Part shown: positions 24,756 through 34,402 of the stretch, one piece after another
How the letters are laid out: the number at the start of each line of letters is the position of its first letter
Numbering within the stretch: the stretch's first letter is position 1
Assembly (NCBI RefSeq): GCF_051851475.1
Contig: NZ_JBPUSJ010000002.1
Span: 62,001-126,000, forward strand
DNA: 64,000 nucleotides
Direction of reading: 5' to 3'
Source of the DNA: Carboxylicivirga taeanensis
GTDB taxonomy: Bacteria; Bacteroidota; Bacteroidia; Bacteroidales; Marinilabiliaceae
Position numbers and translations under genes: made by a program
Notes under the pieces: generated by a model
What the model was told of the DNA's origin: nothing
Seen by the model: only the letters and a program-made list of their open reading frames with translations
Database searches by the model: none

Positions 24756-26555
24756 ATGTCACAGCATATAACAACCGGTATTTTATCGGACACATTACTC
24801 GGTGAAGCTAATCACCTGGTGAATAAACTCTCTAAGGAACAGTTGCTTTGGTTAGGTGGATACCTGTCTGGCATTGGATTGAACGGACAGTCAAATACTG
24901 CACTTGCATACCAGCAGGAGGTTACAAATGGAACAGGAATAAAGGGTAATCAAACATCAACAGCAAGCCTTAAGGTGTTGGTAGGTTCACATTCAGGTAA
25001 TGGCAAACTAGTTGCCAGGCAGCTGGTAGAGCAGGCCAAAAACACCAAGCTGCAACTGGACGTAAGTAGTATGGGTGATTTTCGTCCAAAGCACCTGCAA
25101 AAAGAAGAGAATGTAGTTTTTATTGTTTCCACCCATGGGGAAGGAGAGCCGCCGGTTGAAGCAGCCGATTTGCATAAGTTTCTCGGTGGTAAGCGGGTGG
25201 GCGATATCTCGCAGCTGAACTATGCCGTTGTAGCATTGGGCGATAGCAGTTATCAGTTCTTTTGTAAAACTGGTTTGGATTTTCATAATCGCTTAAAAGC
25301 ACATGGTGCCAATGCCTTAAGTGAACCTTTACTCCTGGATGTTGACTTTAAGGATCAACTCGATAATTTGCCCGATACTGTTTTGGCACTTTTCGGCAAT
25401 TTAAAAAGTTCTTCCTCTGAAACAGTTACTTCAGCGGTAGGTGCACGTAATATTACAGACGGTTTAGTGGAGGCTGAGCTGATTGATAAGGTGCTGTTGA
25501 ATGGACGGGGTTCCAATAAGGAAACCTATCACATTGAGCTGGATATTGAAGGAACAGGCTTAAGCTACCAACCTGGTGATGCACTGGAAGTGTATGCGGT
25601 AAATAGTAGCGAACTGGTGCAGCAACTCCTTACCAAACTCAATTACACCGGCGATGAACCGGTTGTTCATAAAGGAACATCCTATACAATTAGCGAGCTC
25701 TTGAAGCACCATAAGGAAATTACAGTCGTTACGATTCCTGTGTTAAAGAAATTATCAGCTTTTGTAAAAGAGCCGGATTTGAACCGTTTATTGGATAAGC
25801 GCGATGAGTTGGACAGCTTCCTGTATGGTAGCGATTTACTGGATGTTTTGTCCGACTTTAGCTTATCTATTCAGCCGCAGGAGTTGGCTGATGCCTTACG
25901 AACCTTGCCACCCAGGGCTTATTCCATCGCTTCCTCACAGTCGGAAGTGGGCGATGAGGTGCATCTCACAGTAGGGGCCGTGCGCTATGAGAAGAATGAA
26001 CGCCCTCACCAGGGTGTGTGTTCAACCTTTCTAATTGATCAACTGGATGAAGGCGCTAAAGTAGCGGTGCAGATTAAATCTAATGAGGGTTTTCGTTTGC
26101 CTGCTGATGATAAGGACATCATTCTGATAGGTGCCGGGACTGGTATTGCGCCTTACCGCGCTTTTTTGCAGGAGCGGGCCACTGCTGAGGCGACCGGTAA
26201 AAACTGGCTGTTCTTTGGTGACCAGCATTTCGAAACAGATTTCTTATACCAGGCTGAGTGGTTGAAGTATCGGCAGAAGGGGGTGTTGTCAAAAGTCGAT
26301 GTGGCATTTTCACGCGATCAGGAGGAGAAGGTTTACGTGCAGCACCGAATAAAAGCACAGGCTGACGAAGTATATGCATGGCTGCAGAATGGGGCAACCA
26401 TTTATGTGTGTGGCGATCGTAAGACTTTGGCCAGAGATGTACAACAGGCTTTTATTGAAATACTGCAGGAGCAAGAGAATATCTCTTTTGAGCAGGCTGC
26501 AGAGCGCTTGCTGCAGCTGAAAAAAGAAGGTCGTTATCAGGAAGATGTTTACTAA
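24756..26555 (+). CDS. cysJ: Assimilatory sulfite reductase flavoprotein subunit
   Basis: A 599-residue diflavin reductase. Residues 70-210 are a flavodoxin-like FMN domain (LVGSHSGNGKLVARQL, STHGEGEPP, LGDSSYQFF). A FAD domain follows with RAYSIASSQ and GVCSTFL, then an NADPH domain with IGAGTGIAPYRAFLQ, FGDQHFETDFLY and YVCGDRKTLARDV. It passes electrons from NADPH to the CysI hemoprotein. The N-terminal 65 residues are a helical region also seen in E. coli CysJ. It is the first gene of the sulfite/sirohaem operon. Confidence 0.95.
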   Translation: MSQHITTGILSDTLLGEANHLVNKLSKEQLLWLGGYLSGIGLNGQSNTALAYQQEVTNGTGIKGNQTSTASLKVLVGSHSGNGKLVARQLVEQAKNTKLQLDVSSMGDFRPKHLQKEENVVFIVSTHGEGEPPVEAADLHKFLGGKRVGDISQLNYAVVALGDSSYQFFCKTGLDFHNRLKAHGANALSEPLLLDVDFKDQLDNLPDTVLALFGNLKSSSSETVTSAVGARNITDGLVEAELIDKVLLNGRGSNKETYHIELDIEGTGLSYQPGDALEVYAVNSSELVQQLLTKLNYTGDEPVVHKGTSYTISELLKHHKEITVVTIPVLKKLSAFVKEPDLNRLLDKRDELDSFLYGSDLLDVLSDFSLSIQPQELADALRTLPPRAYSIASSQSEVGDEVHLTVGAVRYEKNERPHQGVCSTFLIDQLDEGAKVAVQIKSNEGFRLPADDKDIILIGAGTGIAPYRAFLQERATAEATGKNWLFFGDQHFETDFLYQAEWLKYRQKGVLSKVDVAFSRDQEEKVYVQHRIKAQADEVYAWLQNGATIYVCGDRKTLARDVQQAFIEILQEQENISFEQAAERLLQLKKEGRYQEDVY

Positions 26556-26573
26556 CCAACCAAAAACAAGCAC

Positions 26574-28292
26574 ATGACATTGAAGCAAAACAATCTGCCT
26601 CAGCCGCAGGCCTGGAAGCCTTCTGAGGTGGAAACCATAAAAACCAATAGTAATTATTTGCGCGGTACACTTGAGCAAAGCCTCAACGATGCCATTACCG
26701 GTGCCATTGCTCCTGATGACACGCAGCTGATTAAATTTCATGGGAGCTATCAGCAAACCGATCGGGATTTGGATGAGGAGCGCAAGAATCAGAAGTTAGA
26801 GCCGCTGTACAGTTTTATGATTCGCGCCAGGGTGCCGGCCGGTATTTCAACTGCAGCTCAATGGCTGGCAATGGATGAGCTGGCTGATAAATATGGCAAT
26901 GGTACATTGAAACTAACAACACGTCAGGCTTTTCAGTTGCATGGAATTGTGAAAAAGAACCTGCGACAAACCATGCAGGGAATTAATGATGCGCTGTTGG
27001 ATAGCATAGCCGCCTGTGGTGATGTCAACCGCAATGTGATGAGTACCTCCAATGAAGGATTGTCGCCTGTGGTAGGTGAGCTGGCCGGGTTTGCAAAAGC
27101 CATTAGTGAGCATTTGTTGCCTAAAACAACGGCCTACCACGAAATATGGTTGAACAAGCAGCTGATTACCGGCGGGCAGCAGGATGAGGAGCCTATCTAT
27201 GGCAAAACGTACCTGCCGCGAAAATTTAAAATTGCCATTGCTGTGCCTCCTTACAACGATACGGATGTATTTGCCAATGACATTGGATTGATTGCTATTG
27301 TTAAAGACAATCAGTTACTCGGCTACAATGTGGCAGTTGGGGGTGGAATGGGCAAAACCTATGGCATGCCCGAAACCTATCCTCGCCTGGCCGATGTAAT
27401 TGGTTTTGTGCCAAAAGACAAAGCACTTGAGGTAGTGGAGGAAATAGTGAAAGTGCAGCGCGATTTTGGGAACCGGGAGAATCGTAAGCTCGCCCGTCTT
27501 AAATATACGCTCGACCGGATTGGTTCAGAGGTCTTTGTTGAATTATTGCAAGCGCGACTGGGATTTGAGTTGGAGGATTCTAAACCTTATTTGTTTGAGT
27601 CTAATGGTGACGTGTTTGGGTGGAAGAAAGCGGCTGATGGTACCTGGTTTTTAGGGCTGCACATTGAGCACGGACGTATTAAAGACACGGATGCTTTGCA
27701 ACTGAAGCAAGCTTTGAAAGAGGTGGCGCAGCTTGGAGTGTGTGACTTCCGCCTGACTGGTAATCAGGGTTTGGTGCTGGGTAAGGTTATTACACGTGAT
27801 AAGCTGAAAATACAGGAGATATTAGGGCGTTATGCCGCAGGTGATGCACAAAAACTATCCGGATTGCGAAAGCATGCCATTGCCTGTGTGGCTCTTAATA
27901 CTTGTACTATGGCCTTCGCCGAAGCAGAACGCTACCTGCCTTCCCTGGTGACTAAGCTGGAGTTGTTGTTGGAAAAGTTTGGTTTGTCAAATGAAGATAT
28001 TCTCATACGAATGACGGGCTGTCCCAATGGGTGCGGACGTCCATTTCTTGGTGAGATAGGCCTGGTGGGGCGTGCCATGGGTAAGTATAATCTTTACTTG
28101 GGAGCTGGCTTTGCAGGGGAACGTCTGAATACCTTGTATAAGGAGATGGTATCGGAAGCAGATATTCTGCAATTGCTGGAGCCTTTATTTGAAAGTTATG
28201 CTGGTGAGCGAGCAGCAAAGGAACGCTTTGGTGATTTTCTGGTTCGAACAGGTGTGATTGAAGCATCTCAGCAAGTTCAATCCATCAAATAA
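26574..28292 (+). CDS. cysI: Assimilatory sulfite reductase hemoprotein subunit
   Basis: A 572-residue siroheme enzyme. The cluster/siroheme ligands are in ALNTCTMAFAEAERYLP and TGCPNGCGRPFLGE (four cysteines counting the preceding ACVAL), and KLTTRQAFQLHG is the siroheme-binding repeat. YNLYLGAGFAGERLN completes the family pattern. Together with CysJ it reduces sulfite to sulfide by six electrons. It starts 18 bp after cysJ and is followed by DUF2061 and the sirohaem genes, so cofactor supply is in the same operon. Confidence 0.96.
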   Translation: MTLKQNNLPQPQAWKPSEVETIKTNSNYLRGTLEQSLNDAITGAIAPDDTQLIKFHGSYQQTDRDLDEERKNQKLEPLYSFMIRARVPAGISTAAQWLAMDELADKYGNGTLKLTTRQAFQLHGIVKKNLRQTMQGINDALLDSIAACGDVNRNVMSTSNEGLSPVVGELAGFAKAISEHLLPKTTAYHEIWLNKQLITGGQQDEEPIYGKTYLPRKFKIAIAVPPYNDTDVFANDIGLIAIVKDNQLLGYNVAVGGGMGKTYGMPETYPRLADVIGFVPKDKALEVVEEIVKVQRDFGNRENRKLARLKYTLDRIGSEVFVELLQARLGFELEDSKPYLFESNGDVFGWKKAADGTWFLGLHIEHGRIKDTDALQLKQALKEVAQLGVCDFRLTGNQGLVLGKVITRDKLKIQEILGRYAAGDAQKLSGLRKHAIACVALNTCTMAFAEAERYLPSLVTKLELLLEKFGLSNEDILIRMTGCPNGCGRPFLGEIGLVGRAMGKYNLYLGAGFAGERLNTLYKEMVSEADILQLLEPLFESYAGERAAKERFGDFLVRTGVIEASQQVQSIK

Positions 28293-28298
28293 GCGGCC

Positions 28299-28526
28299 AT
28301 GAAAGACAAACGATACAGAAGCATCATCAAAACCATATCGTGGCGGGTGACAGGTACCATCGATACCTTTCTGGTCTCGTGGCTGGTTACAGGACGCCTT
28401 GGTCTGGCGGCCTCCATCAGCATGGTGGAGGTGTTTACCAAGCTCTTGCTTTACTATCTGCACGAACGACTCTGGAACCGCATAAAAATAGGGCAGGAGA
28501 AGATCGAACCAGACTATCAGATTTAA
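28299..28526 (+). CDS. DUF2061 small membrane protein
   Basis: A 75-residue protein with two membrane helices (about 18-37 and 38-57). RYRSIIKTISWRVTGTIDTFLVSWLVTG is the DUF2061 signature. It starts 6 bp after cysI. DUF2061 is repeatedly found in sulfate assimilation operons and sometimes fused to adenylylsulfate kinase, which suggests a role in sulfur handling; the actual function is not known. Confidence 0.85.
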   Translation: MKDKRYRSIIKTISWRVTGTIDTFLVSWLVTGRLGLAASISMVEVFTKLLLYYLHERLWNRIKIGQEKIEPDYQI

Positions 28527-28537
28527 AATACGCATGT

Positions 28538-29047
28538 ATGAATTTTTTACCCATTAGTATCAATATCGAAGACGAGACCATCCTGATAATCGGTGGGGGA
28601 AAAGTGGCCATTCATAAAATTGAATCGCTGGAGCGCTTTACTCATCGAATCAAGATCATCGCCAAAGAGGTGGTGCCCGAAATTCGTCAGCGCAGCTTTA
28701 TAGAGATTGTAGAAAAAGAATATGAACCGGGCGACCTGGATGGCCATCTTCTGGTCTATGCGGCTACCAATGACAGTGTTCTGAACAGCCGGATTCGGGA
28801 GGATGGCAAAGCCAGACGTTCCATCGTTAATGTGGTGGATAAGCCCGGGAATTGTGACTTTGTTTCGCCAGCCATTTATAAACAGGATAATATGACTGTA
28901 GCAGTGAGCTCCAATGGTGAGAATGTGTTTGCAGCCATTCATTGGCGCAACCAGATTCGTGACTTGGCGCAGAGCAATCAGATTGGCAGCTCGAAAACCA
29001 AGGAAATTTTTCGGCAGGAGTTTCACGCTGCCAATCAAAAGTCTTAA
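28538..29047 (+). CDS. Precorrin-2 dehydrogenase / sirohydrochlorin ferrochelatase (Met8/CysG N-terminal type)
   Basis: A 169-residue protein from the ATG at 28538. The frame is open far upstream but that part overlaps DUF2061 in another frame and is not coding. FLPISINIEDETILIIGGGKVAIHKIESL is the NAD-binding fold (GGGKVA), then VYAATNDSVLNSRI and VNVVDKPGNCDFVSPAIY, as in the CysG N-terminal half and SirC. It oxidises precorrin-2 and possibly inserts iron. Final ferrochelation may depend on a separate enzyme. Confidence 0.9.
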   Translation: MNFLPISINIEDETILIIGGGKVAIHKIESLERFTHRIKIIAKEVVPEIRQRSFIEIVEKEYEPGDLDGHLLVYAATNDSVLNSRIREDGKARRSIVNVVDKPGNCDFVSPAIYKQDNMTVAVSSNGENVFAAIHWRNQIRDLAQSNQIGSSKTKEIFRQEFHAANQKS

Positions 29048-29063
29048 TCATTTAAAAAGTAAC

Positions 29064-30788
29064 ATGATGCAAATACAGATACAGGTTTTAGCACCCGTTT
29101 TCAATAGTGTATATCACCAGCTAAACAAGGTGTTACCCAAAGGGACAGAGCTGATGGTGAGTAGCCATCGGTATGAGAATCGATTGGATGCCGAACAATT
29201 GATGGCCATGCTGATGAAGGGTGTTGACTGTATCGTTGTGCCAACCAATAAGGTGCATTATCCGATTCATGCAGAAGTGCCTGTTGTGGCTGTGTTGGCT
29301 AATGAGGACGATGAACTCAACCCGCTTTTGTTACTTGGTTTGAATCAGGAGAAGGCACAATTATTTTCACAGCTGGAGGGCGACTTACGCTTGCGCTACG
29401 GCAGTGTAGCTATCGCTGGTTTTGGCCCCGGAAACCCTGAGCTGCTGACCCTGAAAGCGCAGCGTTTAATTGAGGAGGCTGATATTATTTTTCATGATGA
29501 TTTGCTGGATGATGCCTACCTGAATGCCTACAAAGCTGAGAAAGTATATGTGGGTAAGCGAAAAGGGAAGCACAGTGCGCACCAGGGAACCATTAATGAA
29601 CTTCTGTATAGGGCAGCACTGGAGGGAAAGCAGGTGTTGCGCCTGAAGGGTGGTGATCCCTTAATTTTTGGACGCGGGGGTGAGGAGCATCACTACTTAA
29701 CGCAGCGTCTGGTAGATGTAGAGATGGTTCCTGGCATTACGTCAGCTTTGGCTGCTGCTGCTGATGCGGTGGTGCCGCTCACATCGCGTGGAACCAGCAC
29801 CTCGGTAGCTTTTACACTTGGACATGATGCGCTGTACAACCAGTTGCCTAAGGCCGATACACTCGTATTCTATATGGGCGCCTCTCAACAGAAGCCCTGG
29901 GCAAGACGATTGGTCAAAGAAGGATGGCCGGGCAATACGCCTGTGGTTTGTGTTCGTAATGCGTCATTATCAGATAAGGAAATTCGGCGCTACACGCTCG
30001 AGGAATTATTATCCAGCGAAACAGTATTGCCTGCGCCGGCCTTATTGCTTGTTGGGCAATCGGCCGGTCAAAGCGGTTATCTTCCAGCAAAAAAGTGGCT
30101 GTACACCGGCTTGGATGTAAAATATTTTAGGGAGGAAGGAAGGGTTGTGCATAATCCGTTAATGGAATTACAGCCCTTACCTTTAGTTGAAGAGCATACG
30201 CGGGTACTTCAAAATCTGAAGGCCTTTGACCGCATTGTGTTTGCATCGCCCTATGCAGTGCATCATTTTATACAAGCACTTTTTAAACTTGGTTTAGATG
30301 CCCGGGTTTTGCACAGAAATGAGTTAACCTCAATAGGCGTTTCGACGTCTGAGGCACTGAAGGAATATGGCCTGAATGTTAAACCAGCTTCGAACGATAA
30401 TTCGTGGCAAGGGCTGGTCAACGCTTTGGAGGCTGAGGAGCTTACTAATGAGTCGGTCCTGTTTCCCTGTTCCGAAAAAGGCCTTGATAAATTGCCAGCA
30501 GCAATGGAGGGGCTTGGAAATCACGCTTATCAGCTGAAACTCTATAAAAGTGTTCTGCCAGAGCGAGCAGTCCGGCATAACCTGGAAGATTTTTATGGTG
30601 TCGTATTGACTTCACCAATTGCTGTACATCACTTCTTTCAATTGTATGGTTCCGTTCCTTCAGACTTGGTTTTTCGGGTAAGGGGTAATTATACTCGAAA
30701 AGTATTGGAACAATACATCGGTCAGTTAGGGGTTACTAATAAGTTGTTGGTTGGTAAAGATACTTCAGAAATGGAAGCCTGGTTATAG
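29064..30788 (+). CDS. Fusion: HemC-like fragment, uroporphyrinogen-III C-methyltransferase, uroporphyrinogen-III synthase
   Basis: A 574-residue protein. Residues 114-340 are SUMT (CobA): GFGPGNPELLTLKA, RLKGGDPLIFGRGGEE and VPGITSALAAAA. Residues 345-574 fit HemD (IVFASPYAVHHFIQAL, VLFPCSEKGLDKLP, VLTSPIAVHHFFQLYG). Residues 1-110 (AEQLMAMLMKGVDCIVVPTN, then VPVVAVLANEDDELNP) look like half of the HemC domain 1, without the start and without the dipyrromethane cysteine. SUMT makes precorrin-2 for siroheme. It starts 16 bp after the Met8-like gene and ends the operon. The HemC match is my own reading. Confidence 0.85.
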   Translation: MMQIQIQVLAPVFNSVYHQLNKVLPKGTELMVSSHRYENRLDAEQLMAMLMKGVDCIVVPTNKVHYPIHAEVPVVAVLANEDDELNPLLLLGLNQEKAQLFSQLEGDLRLRYGSVAIAGFGPGNPELLTLKAQRLIEEADIIFHDDLLDDAYLNAYKAEKVYVGKRKGKHSAHQGTINELLYRAALEGKQVLRLKGGDPLIFGRGGEEHHYLTQRLVDVEMVPGITSALAAAADAVVPLTSRGTSTSVAFTLGHDALYNQLPKADTLVFYMGASQQKPWARRLVKEGWPGNTPVVCVRNASLSDKEIRRYTLEELLSSETVLPAPALLLVGQSAGQSGYLPAKKWLYTGLDVKYFREEGRVVHNPLMELQPLPLVEEHTRVLQNLKAFDRIVFASPYAVHHFIQALFKLGLDARVLHRNELTSIGVSTSEALKEYGLNVKPASNDNSWQGLVNALEAEELTNESVLFPCSEKGLDKLPAAMEGLGNHAYQLKLYKSVLPERAVRHNLEDFYGVVLTSPIAVHHFFQLYGSVPSDLVFRVRGNYTRKVLEQYIGQLGVTNKLLVGKDTSEMEAWL

Positions 30789-30854
30789 TTCAGCATCGGT
30801 GTTTTACGAAAAAGAAATGGGGCTATCACCAAAGCAGCTGGCCACAAGGAGGTA

Positions 30855-30889
30855 TAAAAAAAGCGGAACAAAACTGTTCCGCTTTTTTT
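30855..30889. terminator. Bidirectional terminator between the sulfite operon and ppiD
   Basis: AAGCGGAACA (30861-30870) and TGTTCCGCTT (30875-30884) form a 10 bp stem with a 4 nt loop, flanked by A and T runs. It can stop the plus-strand sulfite operon and the minus-strand envelope operon, whose last stop codon is at 30907. Confidence 0.93.
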
Positions 30890-30906
30890 AAGTAAACATT
30901 ATGATA

Positions 30907-32970
30907 TTAAAAGAACTTACTTCTTTCATCAGTAATTTCAGCTTTACTGCGGATTGCCTCAGTTGTTTGGTAATCCACTTTAAAACCAGTGCTCTGAGAT
31001 AGCTGAGCTTTTTCAGCATCAACAGTCACCGTGTTGTTGGTTACGTTATTTACCTTAACCGCATATACCCCGTTGTTTCCAGCTACAGGAGTGCTCACCT
31101 CACCAACTTTAGCGTTGGTAGCTAAGGCAACTAATGCAGGCTCAACACCAGCACCTGGCACCTGGAAGGCACCGAAATCAATTTGGCTGGCACTCATTAC
31201 TTCGCTGTTGATAGCAGATGCTAAGGCATTCAAGTCATTGCCCTGCTTTTTGCTGTTCATTTCTTTAATGATAACCTCTGCTTTTTTATCGTTGCGAAGT
31301 TTTCTTTCAATAGACGCTCTTACCGCTGAAACAGATTGGTAGCCTTCTTCTTTCGCACCAGTTAGGAATGCAATAACGTATGAATCGCCAAACTCGAAGA
31401 TTGGTGACATTTCATTTACGTCAGATTCGAATGCCCAGCGAACCATTTCGCGTGATTGCTCCAGGTTATTAACAGTTCTGTCATTAGCTTTGATACTTCT
31501 GCCATAACGCTTAACCAGGTTATCGGCCGTAATGACTTCGTCAAACTTCTCAATAGTATTGTTTAGCGAAGCAAACTTGGCTGCCTGAGCATATACCTGC
31601 TGATTGGTTTTTGTGCTGTAGGTAATATTGCGCTCTAAAGTAGCAATGTTGTATTTAGTAACTGGCTTACCTTTATCCTGAATGTGGATGATGTGCGTTC
31701 CAAACTGGCTTTCAACTTTTACAATAGATCCTTTAGGATTTTCGAAACAGGCATCATTAAAAGGTTTCACCATCATTCCTTCAGCAAACCAACCCAGGTC
31801 ACCGCCATTGATAGCAGACCCCTGATCCATCGAATTTTTACGGGCGATATCAGCAAAATTTGCACCTCCCTTAACTAAAGCATACAGGCTATCAGCTAAA
31901 GCAGCATCACCTACCAAAATATGGCGGGCTTTTACTGAGTCAGGAATTTGCTTGATAGCAACAATTCTTGATAGTTTATAAGTGTCGTTTTCCAGGTATG
32001 GACCGTACACCTCGTTTACCGAAGCCCCTTTTACAAAACCCTGAAGGGTAGAGCTTAGTTGCTCAAACTTTAGGTTACGATCAATGTAGTTGGATTCTGA
32101 GTTCATATTTACGTACTGGATGGCGTCCGTTTCAGGATTAGCAAATTCAACTTTTGAATTTTCAATCCATTCAGCTGCCATCTGACGATCTTCTTCAGAT
32201 GGTTTTACATCGAATGAAACATACACAACATCGCGCATAGCGTCCTGCTTGTAGTTGTTTTGATGCGCATTGTAGTAGTCCTTAACCTCTTTCTCCGACA
32301 CGCTAACTGCTGAATCAGGAACCGATGTGTAACGTTTAACCACAAAATCGAAATCAACTTTGTTTGCTTTAGCCTCTGCTTCTGCCTGTGCTTGAGCAGT
32401 AGTAACAAACATTCCTTTTTTGATTAGATCGCGGTATTTGGTAAACAAGCGCTCTTTTTTGATTTGTTTTTCGAGAAACAACCAATAAAAGTTAGCATTT
32501 GGATCTAAGTTTTTTTGCTGTAGGAAGTTGATTACCTGAGCTCTGTCAAATGCACCTGTCTGTGGATTTGTAAACATCTGACGAATCTGAGGGTGCACAT
32601 TTTTACCTGTAGCCATCTCAAAAATCTCATCAGCTGTTACCTCTATTCCTAAATCTTCATATTTTTCGTTCATTATGATATCCTGAACCATTTGATTCCA
32701 GGCTTGCTCACGAATTTGGTAAGATGTATTTTCATCCAAAGCCGAAGACCGGGCATTGAGCTTGTAATAATCTTCAAGTTCAGTCACATAGCTTTGGTAT
32801 TCAGGATAAGACACAGATGTTCCATTAATTTCAGCAATCTGCATGTTACGTCTTCTAAAAATGGAATCTCCTGAACTCATTAAATCACCTAATAAAAAGG
32901 CTAGGAGCCCTATCGCAATCACGATTATGAGTAATCCAGATTTATTTCTAATTCTCTCTAATGTTGCCAT
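30907..32970 (-). CDS. ppiD: PpiD-type peptidyl-prolyl isomerase
   Basis: A 687-residue protein with an N-terminal membrane anchor (residues 10-31, GLLIIVIAIGLLAFLLGDLM), a SurA_N-like chaperone region with many helices (37-330) and a parvulin rotamase domain at about 345-440 (VKARHILVG, GGANFADIARKNSMDQGSAINGGDLGWF, GTHIIHIQDKG). PpiD helps outer-membrane proteins fold in the periplasm. It is the last gene of the coaX-to-ppiD envelope operon. The C-terminal 200 residues contain a second, degenerate PPIase-like region. Confidence 0.92.
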   Translation of the reverse strand: MATLERIRNKSGLLIIVIAIGLLAFLLGDLMSSGDSIFRRRNMQIAEINGTSVSYPEYQSYVTELEDYYKLNARSSALDENTSYQIREQAWNQMVQDIIMNEKYEDLGIEVTADEIFEMATGKNVHPQIRQMFTNPQTGAFDRAQVINFLQQKNLDPNANFYWLFLEKQIKKERLFTKYRDLIKKGMFVTTAQAQAEAEAKANKVDFDFVVKRYTSVPDSAVSVSEKEVKDYYNAHQNNYKQDAMRDVVYVSFDVKPSEEDRQMAAEWIENSKVEFANPETDAIQYVNMNSESNYIDRNLKFEQLSSTLQGFVKGASVNEVYGPYLENDTYKLSRIVAIKQIPDSVKARHILVGDAALADSLYALVKGGANFADIARKNSMDQGSAINGGDLGWFAEGMMVKPFNDACFENPKGSIVKVESQFGTHIIHIQDKGKPVTKYNIATLERNITYSTKTNQQVYAQAAKFASLNNTIEKFDEVITADNLVKRYGRSIKANDRTVNNLEQSREMVRWAFESDVNEMSPIFEFGDSYVIAFLTGAKEEGYQSVSAVRASIERKLRNDKKAEVIIKEMNSKKQGNDLNALASAINSEVMSASQIDFGAFQVPGAGVEPALVALATNAKVGEVSTPVAGNNGVYAVKVNNVTNNTVTVDAEKAQLSQSTGFKVDYQTTEAIRSKAEITDERSKFF

Positions 32971-33085
32971 TCTGTTATTACTTAAAAAATTATGTAGATT
33001 TCAAAATCAGGTTACGAATATACAAAAAAATGGGACACACGATAAGCTGCAACCATCTTTGCCGCAATAAAGTTTTTGTTAACGA

Positions 33086-34348
33086 TTAATCTGTTTTGTA
33101 ACTCAACTTAATCAATTCTATTTTGGCATTACTGGCCTCTAATATTTCAAAGGTAAACTGCTCAATGCTTATAACGTCGTTAATCTCCGGAATGGATTGA
33201 TTATGAAAAAGTATCAGACCCGCTATGGTTTCATATTCATCCGAATGGGGCAGGTGGAATGGGTATTTTTCATTGAGGTAGTCTATTTCCAGTCGGGCTG
33301 AAAAAAGGTACTCATTTTCGCCTACCCGTTCTTCAACATGTTCCATGACATCATGTTCGTCATTGATCTCGCCAAATATCTCTTCAAGAATATCTTCTAA
33401 GGTCACAATGCCAGCTGTGCCCCCAAACTCGTCAACTACCAGCGCAATACTTTTGTGCTCTTTGGTAAAGAGTTCAAGCGCCTGATTCGCCGTCATCGTT
33501 TCGGGGATGATCGAAATTGGGCTGACAATGTTTCGGATTTTTTTTGGGTGCTTAAATAGAGAAGATACATGCACATAGCCAATAATGTTATCTATACTGT
33601 CTTTATACACCAGTATTTTGGAAAAGCCTGTTTCGATAAACTGTTTGCGCAAAGGCTCGAGTTCCTCACTTACCTCAATCACCTGAAGGTCGGTCCGGGG
33701 GATGATACATTCGCGGATTTTAAGCTTGGAAAAATCCAGTACGTTTTTCAGCAGTTTGATTTCGTTAACCCCTTGTTCGTCTTTATCACTTTTTTCGTGA
33801 TGCTCGGTAAGCAGGTTGTCTAAATCAATTTTGCTAAGCATCCAATTGGCCTGTTCCGGTGCTGTTTTAGCTTTCAGTATTTTTTGAATGATAAAATCAG
33901 AAACCAGCATTGTTAAACTGCTGATGGGGTAAAAAAGCAGGTAAAAAAACATCAATGGCAGCGCAAACACGTTCAGTATAAATGTTGGGTGAATACGGAA
34001 TAGTGTTTTGGGCAAAAACTCAGCTGTTATAAGAATGACCAGTGTTGAAAACGTGGTTTGAATCAGCAGCAGCCAAATGCTCGATTCGAAATACTGGCTG
34101 ATAAATGGTTCGATCAAATCGGCCATGTATAAGCCATAAACTACCAAAGCTATGTTGTTTCCAATGAGGATGGTAGAAAGAAATAAGCCTGGGTTCCGCA
34201 CAAAGCGATCGATGATGCCAGCCTGCAAGGGATGTTTTGTTTTGTTTAACTCCAACAGTAGTTTATTGGAACTAAAGAAGGCCATTTCACATCCGGAAAA
34301 AAAGGCGGATAAAACAAGAGTAAGTGTAATTATTAGATAGTCGTCCAT
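33086..34348 (-). CDS. CNNM/CBS-domain protein (CorC/HlyC family)
   Basis: A 420-residue protein. The first 150 residues hold four membrane helices of the CNNM domain (LSAFFSGCEMAFFSSNKLLLEL at the start). Two CBS domains follow (residues 200-320, IRECIIPRTDLQVIEV and DNIIGYVHVSSLFK; then IALVVDEFGGTAGIVTLEDILEEIFGEI), then a CorC_HlyC C-terminal domain. Family members are proposed Mg2+/Co2+ or Na+/Mg2+ exporters; GldE of gliding bacteria is a related type. It sits between lptC and ppiD, as it often does in Bacteroidota, so it may be tied to envelope assembly. Confidence 0.9.
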   Translation of the reverse strand: MDDYLIITLTLVLSAFFSGCEMAFFSSNKLLLELNKTKHPLQAGIIDRFVRNPGLFLSTILIGNNIALVVYGLYMADLIEPFISQYFESSIWLLLIQTTFSTLVILITAEFLPKTLFRIHPTFILNVFALPLMFFYLLFYPISSLTMLVSDFIIQKILKAKTAPEQANWMLSKIDLDNLLTEHHEKSDKDEQGVNEIKLLKNVLDFSKLKIRECIIPRTDLQVIEVSEELEPLRKQFIETGFSKILVYKDSIDNIIGYVHVSSLFKHPKKIRNIVSPISIIPETMTANQALELFTKEHKSIALVVDEFGGTAGIVTLEDILEEIFGEINDEHDVMEHVEERVGENEYLFSARLEIDYLNEKYPFHLPHSDEYETIAGLILFHNQSIPEINDVISIEQFTFEILEASNAKIELIKLSYKTD

Positions 34349-34402
34349 TTAAGTTTTAGGCTGTCTTTAACAGGTAAGATAGAAAAAAGCTATGAAATAT
34401 AA

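Noticed and set aside
28340..28537. Upstream extension of the Met8-like frame
   Set aside because: It overlaps DUF2061 in another frame; the conserved FLPISINIED start fits the ATG at 28538.
28914..29063. Upstream extension of the SUMT-HemD frame
   Set aside because: It overlaps the Met8-like gene in another frame; the protein pattern begins at the ATG at 29064.
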